Below are positions 52,600 through 60,970 of a DNA stretch of 64,000 nucleotides, in pieces. How positions within the stretch are numbered: position 1 is the first letter of the stretch; every line of letters begins with the position of its first letter. The position numbers and the translations under genes were made by a program. This stretch comes from a bacterium. Its GTDB lineage: Bacteria > UBP18 > UBA7526. The notes below the pieces were generated by a model. The model did not search any database and was not told the DNA's origin. It was given only the letters and a program-made list of their open reading frames with translations. The stretch lies in contig JAUWYL010000001.1 of assembly GCA_030615855.1 (NCBI GenBank), positions 62,001-126,000 on the forward strand, read 5' to 3'.

Positions 52600-53424
52600 A
52601 TGTTAGTTGTTAAAGAGAAAGTATGTAAGTCTATCCTGAGTAAATCTGGTATTACTGATTACTCTTTGAACTGCTATACTGGTTGTGAGCATGGCTGCCT
52701 ATACTGCTACGCTCGCTTTATGCGGGGATATACGGGACATAAGGAGCCCTGGGGAAAGTTCGTCGATGTCAAAGTAAACGCCCCCTTAGTCCTGGAGAAA
52801 GAGATAAAGAGAAAGCCAAGGGGTGAGGTCTTCGTAAGTTCTGTATGTGACCCTTATCAACCCTTAGAAGAAAAATATCAGTTAACCAGAAAATGCCTTA
52901 AGATCTTGGTTGAGAATAGATTTCCCATAACCATCCTGACCAAGGGCTCTTTAGTAAAAAGGGATTTCGATATATTAAAAGGTTATCCTCAGGTGGAGTT
53001 AGGCTTGACCATCACCACTATGGATGAAGACTTAAAGAAAAAGATCGAACCCCTTTCTTCCTCAAACAGAGAAAGGATCTCTACTTTGGAAGAAGCCTCA
53101 AAATTAGGGATTAAAAGCTATTGCTTCTTAGGACCCTTCCTTCCCTTCATTGGGGATAGGGAGGAGAGCCTAAAGAGATTATTTGGGGCCGTCTCTTCTT
53201 TAAATTTAGATCATATCTACGTTGACAGATTAAACCTCAGGTTCGGTGTCTGGAAGAGCCTCTATCCCTTCTTAAAAAGGTATTATCCAGAAAATATCTC
53301 TAAAGTAAGTAAAGCACTCTTCAACAAACGAGAGAGCGAAAAGTATTCTTCAGAACTCCACCAGCGAATAAAAGATATAGCAAGAACCTTCCGTTTATTA
53401 GAAAAGATAGAGTTTTGCTTCTGA
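52600..53424 (+). CDS. SplB-like radical SAM protein
   Basis: A 274-residue radical SAM enzyme. The cluster motif is CEHGCLYCY (Cx3Cx2C, about residues 27-35). LNCYTGCEHGCLYCYARFMR, SSVCDPYQPLEEKYQLTRKC and ITILTKGSLVKRD match the COG1533 group related to spore photoproduct lyase, but it is shorter and not a proven lyase. Overlaps the GHMP kinase gene by one base (TGATG). Confidence 0.85.
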   Translation: MLVVKEKVCKSILSKSGITDYSLNCYTGCEHGCLYCYARFMRGYTGHKEPWGKFVDVKVNAPLVLEKEIKRKPRGEVFVSSVCDPYQPLEEKYQLTRKCLKILVENRFPITILTKGSLVKRDFDILKGYPQVELGLTITTMDEDLKKKIEPLSSSNRERISTLEEASKLGIKSYCFLGPFLPFIGDREESLKRLFGAVSSLNLDHIYVDRLNLRFGVWKSLYPFLKRYYPENISKVSKALFNKRESEKYSSELHQRIKDIARTFRLLEKIEFCF

Positions 53425-54425
53425 TGATTGAGGTAAAGGCACCTACCAGGGTGGATTTAGCAGGAGGGACGTTAGATATCTACCCCCTCTATCTCTTTGA
53501 GGAGGGAAGCCTAACGGTTAATGTAGCCATTAACCTTTATTCCCAGGTAAAGATAGAGAAGAGAAGAGATAAAAGGATTCATATTAATTCTTTGGATTTG
53601 GGAAAAGAAGTTAGGGCAAAGGATATTGAGTCTCTGAAGTATGGAACGGAACTTGATTATCTCATCCGGATCATTAAGTTCTTTGCCCCTTCCAATATGG
53701 GTCTAAATATCACTACCAGGTGTCAGGCACCGAGGGGCTCTGGGATAGGTGGTTCCTCATCCTTTGCATTGGCATTGAGCGCTGGACTGAATAGATTGAG
53801 AAAGAAGAAATACAGTTTGGAAGAACTCATAGATATCGATACCGATTTAGAGGTTCAGAGTATCGGCACTCCCACCGGAAAGCAGGACTACTATGCCGCT
53901 GCCTATGGAGGAGTGAATGCCATCTGGTATGGCGTAGAGAAGGATCGGATTGAGTCTCTATTGAAAGGAAGGATGATTAAGAGATTAGAAGAACACCTGA
54001 TCCTGACCTTTACTGGCAAATCAAGGCGCTCCAGTTTTACCAACTGGCAGGCGGTGAGAGAGTACATAGATGGTAGGAAGAGTATAGTAGACAGAATGAA
54101 AAGAATCCGAGAAGCAGCCCTTGATATGCGAGAGGCCATTCTGAAAGACGATTTCAGGAGAGCGGCAGATGCTTTGCATGAAGAGTGGGCGGCGAGGAAG
54201 GGATTGGTAGAAGGAATGGTCACCCCTAAGATAAGAAGAATAATGTCTGTAGCGAAAGAGACCGGAGCCTGGGCGAGCAAGGTATGTGGTGCTGGAGGTG
54301 GAGGTTCAATCATTACTTTCGCTAAACCAGAAAGAAGGAAAAGGGTTATAAAAGCGGTTGAGAAAGTTGGAGGAAGAATCTTAGACTTTAAGATAGCGAG
54401 AAAAGGCCTTAAAATAAGAACCTGA
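53424..54425 (+). CDS. GHMP-family sugar kinase
   Basis: About 333 residues from ATG 53424, overlapping the previous stop. IEVKAPTRVDLAGGTLDIYP is the N-terminal sugar-kinase signature and PRGSGIGGSSSFALALS the ATP loop. It resembles heptose-7-phosphate or L-fucose/galactose kinases; substrate unknown. The last codons (KIRT) and the TGA stop lie in a 47-bp-family element (54411-54466), so the natural C-terminus may have been replaced. Confidence 0.85.
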   Translation: MIEVKAPTRVDLAGGTLDIYPLYLFEEGSLTVNVAINLYSQVKIEKRRDKRIHINSLDLGKEVRAKDIESLKYGTELDYLIRIIKFFAPSNMGLNITTRCQAPRGSGIGGSSSFALALSAGLNRLRKKKYSLEELIDIDTDLEVQSIGTPTGKQDYYAAAYGGVNAIWYGVEKDRIESLLKGRMIKRLEEHLILTFTGKSRRSSFTNWQAVREYIDGRKSIVDRMKRIREAALDMREAILKDDFRRAADALHEEWAARKGLVEGMVTPKIRRIMSVAKETGAWASKVCGAGGGGSIITFAKPERRKRVIKAVEKVGGRILDFKIARKGLKIRT

Positions 54426-54466
54426 CTTCGTCAGAACCTTGTTTCTTTGTTAACACTCAGAAATAA
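54411..54466 (+). repeat. 47-bp-family element at the GHMP kinase 3' end
   Basis: aaaataagaacctgacttcg, then tcagaaccttgtttctttg and aacactcagaaataag. The hairpin is CTGAC-ttc-GTCAG here instead of CTGC-ttc-GCAG, a paired change that keeps the stem. Confidence 0.88.
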
Positions 54467-54529
54467 GAGAATAAGGATTCCTCCATAATCATTCTGTAAT
54501 CACTGAAATCATTAAAGAAGGAGGCCAAA

Positions 54530-55405
54530 ATGGCAAAGAAATTGAAGTTGGGTTTGCCCAAAGGAAGCCTGCAGGAGTCGACCATCTCCATTTTTGAGAA
54601 GGCCGGCTATCGAATAAGAGTGGATGAGAGGTCCTATTTTCCCTCTATCGATGATCCAGAGATAGAGTGCATGCTCATCCGAGCCCAAGAGATGGCAAGA
54701 TATGTTCAGGATGGGGTCATCGATTGTGGAATAACGGGAAAGGACTGGATAATGGAGAATGGGGCAAAGGTCATTGAGATGGCAGATCTGGTCTATAGCA
54801 AAAGAGGAATGAGGCCGGTGAAATGGGTCTTGGCAGCGCCGGTATCAAGCAAAATAAAGTCGGTTAAGGATTTGCGAGGAAAAAGGATTGCCACAGAGGC
54901 CGTGAATTTAACGAAGGAGTATCTGAGGAAAAATAAGGTGAAGGCAATAGTTGAATTCTCCTGGGGGGCAACAGAAGTCAAACCCCCTAAATTGGCGGAT
55001 GCCATCGTTGAGATCACAGAAACTGGCGCTTCTTTAGAGGCAAATAACCTGAGGATCATTGAGACCATTCTGGAATCTACTCCGAGGCTTATCATGAATA
55101 AAAAATCCTTGAAGGATCCCTGGAAGAGGAAGAAAGTAGAGAAACTTGCTCTCCTTTTAAAGGGGGCCATCAACGCCTTTGGCAAGGTGGGGCTCATGAT
55201 GAATGTGAAAAAGAAGAACCTTAAAAAAGTATTGAAAATTCTCCCCGCCCTTCAGAAGCCTACCGTCTCTCCCTTAAGCGATCCCAGATGGGTGGATGTT
55301 ACTACCATTATTGATGAGAGGGTGGTAAGAGATTTAATTCCTAAACTGAAGGAGGCCGGAGCAAATGGAATCGTAGAATATCCCCTGAACAAGATAATAC
55401 TATAA
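54530..55405 (+). CDS. hisG: ATP phosphoribosyltransferase (long form)
   Basis: A 291-residue HisG, first step of histidine synthesis. [22 protein letters not shown] start, [10 protein letters not shown] and [12 protein letters not shown] motifs. The PRPP-binding segment [20 protein letters not shown] is present. The C-terminal ACT-like domain (about 210-288, ending [13 protein letters not shown]) is the histidine feedback domain of the long form, so HisZ is not needed. No other his gene in the window. Confidence 0.94.
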   Translation: MAKKLKLGLPKGSLQESTISIFEKAGYRIRVDERSYFPSIDDPEIECMLIRAQEMARYVQDGVIDCGITGKDWIMENGAKVIEMADLVYSKRGMRPVKWVLAAPVSSKIKSVKDLRGKRIATEAVNLTKEYLRKNKVKAIVEFSWGATEVKPPKLADAIVEITETGASLEANNLRIIETILESTPRLIMNKKSLKDPWKRKKVEKLALLLKGAINAFGKVGLMMNVKKKNLKKVLKILPALQKPTVSPLSDPRWVDVTTIIDERVVRDLIPKLKEAGANGIVEYPLNKIIL

Positions 55406-55467
55406 AAGTAGAAAAATAAGAAAGTGAGAAAGTGGGAAAGTGAGCAGGTGAGAGGACGAGAGGTTAG

Positions 55468-55611
55468 ATGAAGAGATTTTTGAAAAAGTTGAAATCGCTC
55501 TTCAAGGCGAAAAGATTTTTATGCGATTCCTGCAAGTATGATTATCGAGGTGCCTGTTCTCGCCCTGAGAAACCGAATGCTATCGAATGCCCGGATTATA
55601 AAAAGAGATGA
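55468..55611 (+). CDS. Small Cys-rich protein
   Basis: A 47-residue ORF: basic N-terminus MKRFLKKLKSLFKAKRF, then four Cys in CDSCKYDYRGACSRPEKPNA and IECPDYKKR. The C-x2-C-x7-C-x10-C spacing with RP/NA and DYKKR end looks like a small zinc- or cluster-binding module. The preceding agaggacgagaggtt stretch gives only a weak ribosome site. Not named; function unknown. Confidence 0.6.
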   Translation: MKRFLKKLKSLFKAKRFLCDSCKYDYRGACSRPEKPNAIECPDYKKR

Positions 55612-55874
55612 ACGCAAAAGCGCAAAATTGGGTGAAATAGTTAGATTGGGTGAAATAGTTGGATTAAAATCCAGAATAGAGGTTTACGGTTTCCGCCAAA
55701 GGCGGACCAGCCTCTGGCTGGAACGGTTTACGGTGTACGATAAAAAACGGTTAACGGTAAACAGTCCCGACGGCTATCGGGACGGGCAAATTGAATAGCA
55801 GCTATTCACCAGCGGGGTAAGTAAAACGCACCGCTCAACAGTTAACTAATACCTACCTAAAAGGAGGGAGAGCG
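55612..55874 (+). repeat. Composite spacer with double-hairpin element (copy 3)
   Basis: gggtgaaatagttagatt words (55630-55665), a ttccgcc/ggcgga palindrome with accagcctctggctgg (about 55690-55724), ttacggt words, palindrome TCCCGAC-ggctat-CGGGA, then the double-hairpin core 55784-55838 (GAATAG/CTATTC 55793-55807; AGCGG/CCGCT 55811-55835). AAAAGGAGG before the next ATG. No gene. Confidence 0.85.
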
Positions 55875-56213
55875 ATGATTGAATCCTATTCCTTCGGCTC
55901 TATGGTCATTGATGGCAAGGAGTATACCTCTGATCTCATTATCTATCCAGATAGAATTCAGAGCTCTTGGTGGAGGATAGAGGGTCATAAATTAGACATT
56001 GAGGATATAAAAGAAATCTTAGAGGCCAAGCCAGAGGTCCTTGTAGTAGGAACTGGCGCTTCTGGTTTAGTAGAGATTCCAGAGGAGACAGGGAAGCATA
56101 TCAGGTCCAAAGGAATAAGGCTCATCGCCCAGAGGACAGAAGAGGCCTACAAGACTTTTAATGCGCTCTCCAAATCCAAAAAGATCATCGGTGCCTTCCA
56201 CTTAACCTGTTAG
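55875..56213 (+). CDS. Mth938/NDUFAF3-like domain protein
   Basis: A 112-residue single-domain protein. GKEYTSDLIIYPDRIQSSWW, EILEAKPEVLVVGTGASGLV and ETGKHIRSKGIRLIAQRTEE match the Mth938 fold family (COG1504/3737), whose human member assists complex I assembly. Bacterial role unknown. GGAGGGAG ribosome site. Confidence 0.85.
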   Translation: MIESYSFGSMVIDGKEYTSDLIIYPDRIQSSWWRIEGHKLDIEDIKEILEAKPEVLVVGTGASGLVEIPEETGKHIRSKGIRLIAQRTEEAYKTFNALSKSKKIIGAFHLTC

Positions 56214-56229
56214 AAAGGGGGTAATAGAA

Positions 56230-56841
56230 ATGAAGAAAGGATTGGTTGTTCTGGGGGTTTTGACAATTATGGGGTTCTTTCTCTCGGGTTTGCTTTTTGC
56301 TCAACAGGCTTCTAGTATCTCTTACGACCAGATAGTAACCTCTCCAACCCAGGGAACTATAACTTCTAAGGTCTGGGTAAAGGGAGAGAAGATGAGGATC
56401 GAGCAGATGGCACAAGGTCAGAAGATGGTCACCCTAATGAAGGAAGGAACCATGTACCTCTACTATCCTGCTCAGAAGATGGCCATGAAGATGGATGTCA
56501 GTGCTGGGGCTGGTCAGGGAAGTGAGAATCCCAAGGATACGATGGAATACCTCAAGAGTATAGAAGCTAGGCCACTAGGTCAGGAGAGGATCGAAGGAAA
56601 ACTATGCGATGTCTACCAGATTACCTATCCCCAGACGGGAGCAAGAGGTAAGATATGGGTCTGGAGGGAGAAGAACTTCCCCTTGAAATCTGTGATGACC
56701 GTTGGCGGTGAAACGATAACTACAAGATACAGAAATATCCAGATGGGTATTAATATCCCAGACAGCTACTTTGAACTTCCTCCAGGAACTCAGATAACGG
56801 ATATGTCCCAGATGATGCCTGGTCTCATTCTCCAAGAGTGA
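56230..56841 (+). CDS. DUF4412/LolA-like exported protein
   Basis: A 203-residue exported protein with signal peptide (about 1-25, VVLGVLTIMGFFLSGLLFAQ). The beta-rich body (SKVWVKGEKMRIEQMAQGQK, TMYLYYPAQKMAMKM, KIWVWREKNFPLKSVMTV) is like DUF4412 and the LolA/LppX lipid-carrier fold. Likely periplasmic. The end overlaps the M23 gene by 4 bases (GTGA). Confidence 0.75.
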   Translation: MKKGLVVLGVLTIMGFFLSGLLFAQQASSISYDQIVTSPTQGTITSKVWVKGEKMRIEQMAQGQKMVTLMKEGTMYLYYPAQKMAMKMDVSAGAGQGSENPKDTMEYLKSIEARPLGQERIEGKLCDVYQITYPQTGARGKIWVWREKNFPLKSVMTVGGETITTRYRNIQMGINIPDSYFELPPGTQITDMSQMMPGLILQE

Positions 56842-57698
56842 AGAAATTCTTAATCGCTATTATCTCCTTATTCATCCTCTCTTTCTCTGTCCAAGCTCAG
56901 GAACTCAATATAAGGATAGAGCCCAAAAGCGTGGGACAGGGAGAGACGCTGGTAATTTACCTTGAATCTCCGGGGACCTTGAAGGATTTAGGGGTAGAGT
57001 TTTTGGGAAAAGAGATAAGGTTCTATGAAATAGGCAAAGATAGATATCGGGCCATCCTTGGAATACCTCTCACTACTGAACCTGAAAGATATAACATTCT
57101 CTTCAGAATCAAGACTAAAAGGGGCTTGGGGATTGAGTGGAAGGAAACGGTTCAAGTAAAGAAGATAGTTTTTAAGAAAGAGGTCCTCTCTATCCCTCCG
57201 GAAAAGAGTAAGCATCTCACTTCTAAGTATTTGAGAAGGGAGGGGAAGAGGATAGGAAAAACATGTAAGAAGGAGGAGGGGAATCAGCTCTGGGAAGGAA
57301 GATTTATCCTTCCGGCAGAGGGGAGGATCTCTTCTCCCTTTGGAGCCTATCGGGTTTACAATCGAGGAAAAGCATCCTGGAGGCATAAAGGAATAGATAT
57401 AGCAAACAAGGAAGGAACGGAGGTTGTTGCTCCTAACTCTGGAATAGTCGTCATATCAGAGGATATGAAGGTTCATGGAGGAACGATAATCATATCCCAT
57501 GGCCAGGGGGTCTTTTCCATTTTCTCCCATTTCAGAGAACGGCTTGTCAAAAAGGGAGAGGGAGTGGAGAGAGGCCAGTTAATCGGGACCATGGGCCAGA
57601 CGGGTTTGACTACTGGTTCTCACCTGCACTGGGGACTATGCGCCTCTGGGGTAGTGGTTAATCCTCTGGAGTGGACGAAGAGAAAAATCGGAGATTAG
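56838..57698 (+). CDS. Exported M23 metallopeptidase
   Basis: A 286-residue protein with signal peptide (about 1-20), a beta domain and a C-terminal LytM/M23 domain. Zinc and catalytic motifs: WRHKGIDIANKEG (HxxxD type) and HLHWGL (HxH). GQLIGTMGQTGLTTGSHLHW is the typical end. It probably cuts peptidoglycan cross-links. GTG start overlapping the previous stop; no strong ribosome site needed if coupled. Confidence 0.92.
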   Translation: MKKFLIAIISLFILSFSVQAQELNIRIEPKSVGQGETLVIYLESPGTLKDLGVEFLGKEIRFYEIGKDRYRAILGIPLTTEPERYNILFRIKTKRGLGIEWKETVQVKKIVFKKEVLSIPPEKSKHLTSKYLRREGKRIGKTCKKEEGNQLWEGRFILPAEGRISSPFGAYRVYNRGKASWRHKGIDIANKEGTEVVAPNSGIVVISEDMKVHGGTIIISHGQGVFSIFSHFRERLVKKGEGVERGQLIGTMGQTGLTTGSHLHWGLCASGVVVNPLEWTKRKIGD

Positions 57699-57700
57699 AG

Positions 57701-58168
57701 ATGGCAAAAGTTCTGGTTGTCTATTATTCTAAGACCGGAAATACAGGGAGATTGGCTGACCAGATTGAACAAGAATTAGTAGCAGCAGGAAAAGAGATAG
57801 AGAAAATCCGCTTGGCTGAGGAAAAAGATCATTCTTTCTTAAGAGACGCCCTACGGGCCCTTTTCAGAGTTAAGGGAAAGATAAAGGAAGCAAACTTTAA
57901 CTTGGAAGGTTATGACGCTATCTTCTTTGGTACCCCGGTCTGGGCTGGTAGTCCGGCACCAGCCCTGAACGAATATCTGGAAGAGTGTCAGGGTTTAGAG
58001 GGAAAAGAGGTTTCTATCTTCGTTACTTATGGTAGTGGCCTAGGCAAGGGAAGGGCGATGAGAATGCTAAAAGAGATGGTCGAGAGGAAGGGAGGAAGGG
58101 TTATCCAGAAATTGGCAGTTCAGGAGAAGGAAGTATTTAAAAAAGTAGAATTGAAGATAGTGAGGTAA
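57701..58168 (+). CDS. Flavodoxin-like protein (first)
   Basis: About 155 residues from ATG 57701, 2 bases after the M23 stop; an in-frame ATG at 57671 lies inside that gene. VLVVYYSKTGNTGRLADQIE is the FMN phosphate loop; FFGTPVWAGSPAPALNEYLE and VTYGSGLGKGRA bind the flavin ring. A single-domain flavodoxin, electron carrier or FMN reductase. A second one follows. Confidence 0.88.
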   Translation: MAKVLVVYYSKTGNTGRLADQIEQELVAAGKEIEKIRLAEEKDHSFLRDALRALFRVKGKIKEANFNLEGYDAIFFGTPVWAGSPAPALNEYLEECQGLEGKEVSIFVTYGSGLGKGRAMRMLKEMVERKGGRVIQKLAVQEKEVFKKVELKIVR

Positions 58169-58169
58169 A

Positions 58170-58272
58170 AGATGAACCCTGCACTTTCTGGTTTGTCTTT
58201 ACAAGGAATAATTTTCAGAGAATGCAAAATTAGCAAATCAGAAAGGTGCGGGGGTGGGAAGGAAGGTGCGGG
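58170..58272 (+). repeat. accctgcact / ggtgcggg spacer
   Basis: atgaaccctgcactttctg (58171-58189) faces cagaaaggtgcgggg (58230-58246) with a second ggtgcggggtg at 58264-58274 that supplies the GTG start of the next gene. Confidence 0.75.
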
Positions 58273-58746
58273 GTGAAGAAAATCTTGATCATTTATTATT
58301 CAAAGACAAGAAATACGGAAGAGATGGCAAAGTTTGTGGGAGAGGGAGTGAAAGAGGAAAAAGTTGAGGTAGAAGTGAAGAAGGCGGAGGATACCAAAGC
58401 AGAGGAACTCCTGAAGGCGGATGGAATAATCATCGGTTCCCCCACCTACTATGGGGGCATGGCTGCCCCCATTAAGGAACTTCTCGATGAGAGCGTAAAA
58501 TTCCATGGGCAACTAAAAGGGAAGATAGGAGGGGCTTTTTCCTCTTCTGCCAATATCGGAGGAGGAAATGAAACGACCATTATGGATATTCTGAAGGCCT
58601 TTCTCATCCACGGCATGATTATTCAGGGAACCCCGGAAGGAGACCATTATGGCCCGGTAGCTATCGGTGCTCCAGATGAAAGGAGCAAGAGCCAGTGTAA
58701 AGGTTTAGGCCGTAGGATAGCCAGACTGGTAAAGAGATTAGGATGA
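58273..58746 (+). CDS. WrbA-like flavodoxin (second)
   Basis: About 157 residues from GTG 58273; upstream in-frame codons are part of the repeat. KKILIIYYSKTRNTEEMAKF is the FMN loop; IIIGSPTYYGGMAAPIKELL and FSSSANIGGGNETT are the WrbA/NAD(P)H:quinone reductase-like ring-binding loops. Paralogous in function, not closely in sequence, to the flavodoxin upstream. Soluble redox protein. Confidence 0.85.
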   Translation: MKKILIIYYSKTRNTEEMAKFVGEGVKEEKVEVEVKKAEDTKAEELLKADGIIIGSPTYYGGMAAPIKELLDESVKFHGQLKGKIGGAFSSSANIGGGNETTIMDILKAFLIHGMIIQGTPEGDHYGPVAIGAPDERSKSQCKGLGRRIARLVKRLG

Positions 58747-58774
58747 GCCCTGCACTTTTAAGCAAGGGTAAGAA

Positions 58775-59038
58775 ATGAATATTAAAAGGTGGGCGATAAA
58801 AATTTTCTATAAAGAGAGTGAGAGGGTTATCCATGTTGTGAAAGAGAATTATGGGATGACCTATCTCGTTATTAAAGGGGAGATTGATATCAATAAATCC
58901 TTTCCCTTTGAGGCCAATGAGGAAGGGAAATGCATCGGATTCGATGTTCCAGAAGACCTAGACCTAAAGGAGTTCGATGAAGAATTGAAGAGATTTGCTA
59001 AGGAGCAAGGGCTCTTGGTCATTGGAGAGAGAAAGTGA
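58775..59038 (+). CDS. Hypothetical 87-residue protein
   Basis: Starts MNIKRWAIKIFYKESERVIH; beta-rich first half, C-terminal helix DLKEFDEELKRFAKEQG. No cysteines except one, no membrane segment. Overlaps the EndoQ gene by 4 bases (GTGA), so it may be functionally tied to it. Not recognised. Confidence 0.6.
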   Translation: MNIKRWAIKIFYKESERVIHVVKENYGMTYLVIKGEIDINKSFPFEANEEGKCIGFDVPEDLDLKEFDEELKRFAKEQGLLVIGERK

Positions 59039-60255
59039 TTATCGCTGATCTCCACATTCATTCCAAGTATTCTCGAGCCACTTCTAAGAATATGAATATT
59101 GATGGAATAACTAAGTGGGCTAAGATAAAGGGGATTGATCTATTGGGAACTGGAGACTTTACCCATTACCAGTGGCTAAGCGAACTAAAGGCCCATCTGA
59201 AAGAGGTCTCCTACGGTCTCTATGAATGTAATGGGACCCACTTCTTCCTGACTGGGGAAGTATCGAGCATCTACTCTCTGGGAGGAAGAGTACGTAAAAT
59301 TCATACTATAATCTTTGCCCCCACTTTTCATGTTGTAGAGAAGATAAATAAGGAGCTTTCCAAGATTGGAAATCTGGATGCTGATGGAAGGCCCATCTTG
59401 GGGCTTCCCGCAAAGGACTTGGTGGAGATCGTTCTGGGAATATCAAAGGATTGTTTCATCATTCCGGCCCATATCTGGACTCCCTGGTTTTCCCTATTCG
59501 GGGCCAATTCGGGATTCGACGATATAGAAGAATGCTTTGGAGAATATACCAAGAATATCCATGCCTTGGAGACCGGTCTATCGAGTGATCCCCTGATGAA
59601 CTGGACGTTATCAAAACTGGATAGGTTTGCCCTCATCTCTAATTCTGATGCTCACTCCCCAGAGAATCTGGGAAGGGAGGCAAACATCTTTAACTGTAAA
59701 TTAGATTATAAAGAGATAATTGAGGCTATCAAGAAGAAGGATAAGGATAAGTTCAAGGGAACGATAGAGTTCTTCCCTGAGGAAGGGAAGTACCACTTCG
59801 ATGGGCACCGAAATTGTGGAATAACCTTTTCTCCCAAGGAAACCAAGGCACATAATAATATCTGCCCCAAATGCAAAAGGCCTCTTACCATTGGAGTATT
59901 GCATCGGGTGGATGAACTGTCAGATAGAGAATTAGGGTTTAAACCAAAAGCCGCCATTCCCTTCCGGCACTTAGTTCCTTTGAGGGAGATCATTGCTGTT
60001 TCTATAGATAAGACCCGCACTTCAACAGCGGTCAAAAAGTTATACGATTACCTGGTTAATCACTTTGGAAGCGAATTTCGGGTGCTTTTAGATATCCCCA
60101 TTGAAGATTTAGACAAGGTTCATTCTAAAGTGGCAGAAGGGATTTCCCGGACAAGGGAGGGAAAGATAAAGGTTGAGCCAGGATATGATGGGGTTTATGG
60201 GAAGGTAGAGATATTTGAAAAAGAGGAAGGGGCCAAGCAGATAAGCCTCTTTTAA
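59035..60255 (+). CDS. Endonuclease Q family protein
   Basis: A 406-residue PHP-domain nuclease. MIIADLHIHSKYSRATSKNM is the first metal motif (HIH), FIIPAHIWTPWFS and LISNSDAHSPENLGREAN give later ligands. The zinc finger NCGITFSPKETK...CPKCKRPL (about 261-287) is specific for EndoQ. EndoQ cuts 5' of deaminated bases such as uracil and hypoxanthine; known mainly from Thermococcales and some bacteria. Ends with a KQISLF tail that may bind the sliding clamp (QISLF PIP-like box). Confidence 0.9.
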   Translation: MIIADLHIHSKYSRATSKNMNIDGITKWAKIKGIDLLGTGDFTHYQWLSELKAHLKEVSYGLYECNGTHFFLTGEVSSIYSLGGRVRKIHTIIFAPTFHVVEKINKELSKIGNLDADGRPILGLPAKDLVEIVLGISKDCFIIPAHIWTPWFSLFGANSGFDDIEECFGEYTKNIHALETGLSSDPLMNWTLSKLDRFALISNSDAHSPENLGREANIFNCKLDYKEIIEAIKKKDKDKFKGTIEFFPEEGKYHFDGHRNCGITFSPKETKAHNNICPKCKRPLTIGVLHRVDELSDRELGFKPKAAIPFRHLVPLREIIAVSIDKTRTSTAVKKLYDYLVNHFGSEFRVLLDIPIEDLDKVHSKVAEGISRTREGKIKVEPGYDGVYGKVEIFEKEEGAKQISLF

Positions 60256-60358
60256 AACACGGATAGACACAGATAACAACACGGATAGACACAGATTTAT
60301 CCGTGATTATCCGTGTATTTAACCCCAAACAGTAAGCAAAACAAAAAAATCCGTGTAT
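60256..60358 (+). repeat. acacggat inverted repeat (empty-site copy)
   Basis: acacggatagacacagataa is repeated twice on the left (60258-60296), facing atccgtgattatccgtgt; then taaccccaaacagtaagcaa and aaaaaaatccgtgta. Almost the same spacer recurs at 60739-60960 with an extra 48 bases. Confidence 0.88.
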
Positions 60359-60366
60359 AAGGAAGG

Positions 60367-60564
60367 ATGGAGATGGAGTGTAAGCAAGAGGAGAACAGAG
60401 CGAAATGTAACTGTACCTATGAGCCCTGTGATAAGAAGGGGATCTGTTGTGAGTGCATCGCCTATCACTGGAGGAATAAAGAACTTCCTGCTTGTTTCTT
60501 CCCAAATGATGTGGAAAAGACCTACGATCGTTCCATAGCACGCTTCATCACCTGCTACAAATAG
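60367..60564 (+). CDS. DUF6485-type Cys-rich protein
   Basis: A 65-residue protein with seven Cys: [40 protein letters not shown] and [20 protein letters not shown]. This matches the DUF6485 pattern found in anaerobes; likely binds a metal or iron-sulfur cluster. ATG 60367 or ATG 60373. The AAGGAAGG site favours the first, while the conserved start MECK favours the second. Confidence 0.75.
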   Translation: MEMECKQEENRAKCNCTYEPCDKKGICCECIAYHWRNKELPACFFPNDVEKTYDRSIARFITCYK

Positions 60565-60661
60565 AAAGTCAGGTGATCAGGTTATCGGGAATTCCCTGAT
60601 ACTCTGCATTCTGAGCATCGCGAAGAATCTAGCCAGCTTGTCTGGCGTCTATCCTAAATCT

Positions 60662-60736
60662 GGGGGCGTAGTTCAGAGGGAGAACGCTGCGTTCGCAACG
60701 CAGAGGTCGCGGGTTCAAATCCCGCCGCCTCCACCA
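60662..60736 (+). tRNA. tRNA-Ala (anticodon CGC)
   Basis: 75 bases with encoded CCA (60734-60736). Acceptor GGGGGCG pairs with CGCCTCC (one G-U). The anticodon stem CTGCG/CGCAG encloses ttcgcaa, anticodon CGC. T arm GCGGG ttcaaat CCCGC. Confidence 0.97.
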
Positions 60737-60970
60737 CAACACGGATAGACACAGATAACAACACGGATAGACACAGATTTATCCGTGATTATCCGTGGTA
60801 TTTTATGAGCAAAGTGAATAAAACAAGGTTCTGCGAAGCAGGTTCTTATTTAACCCCAAACAGTAAGCAAAATAAAAAAATCCGTGTCCAAAGTTTATCC
60901 GTGCTAATCCGCGTCAAATAAGCATTCGCAGTAAGCAAAATAAAAAAATCCGTGTCTAAGGAGGAGAGAG
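60737..60970 (+). repeat. acacggat spacer (filled-site copy)
   Basis: 234 bases without a gene. It duplicates 60256-60358 and carries a 48-base insertion of the reverse 47-bp element. The caaacagtaagcaaaataaaa / aatccgtgt unit occurs again at 60929-60957. AAGGAGGAGAG near 60959 belongs to the next gene. Confidence 0.88.
60804..60851 (-). repeat. 47-bp-family element inserted in a duplicated spacer
   Basis: The reverse strand reads aagaacctgcttcgcagaac then cttgttttattcactttgctc. Flanks gtattt and aacccc are contiguous in the otherwise matching spacer at about 60315-60326. Confidence 0.85.

Noticed and set aside
55538-55798. 86-residue ORF through the composite spacer
   Set aside because: It overlaps the Cys-rich gene in another frame and is mostly translated repeat.
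60256-60970. CRISPR array from repeated acacggat units
   Set aside because: Units are unequal, face each other as inverted arms and have no unique spacers of constant length; no cas genes are nearby.
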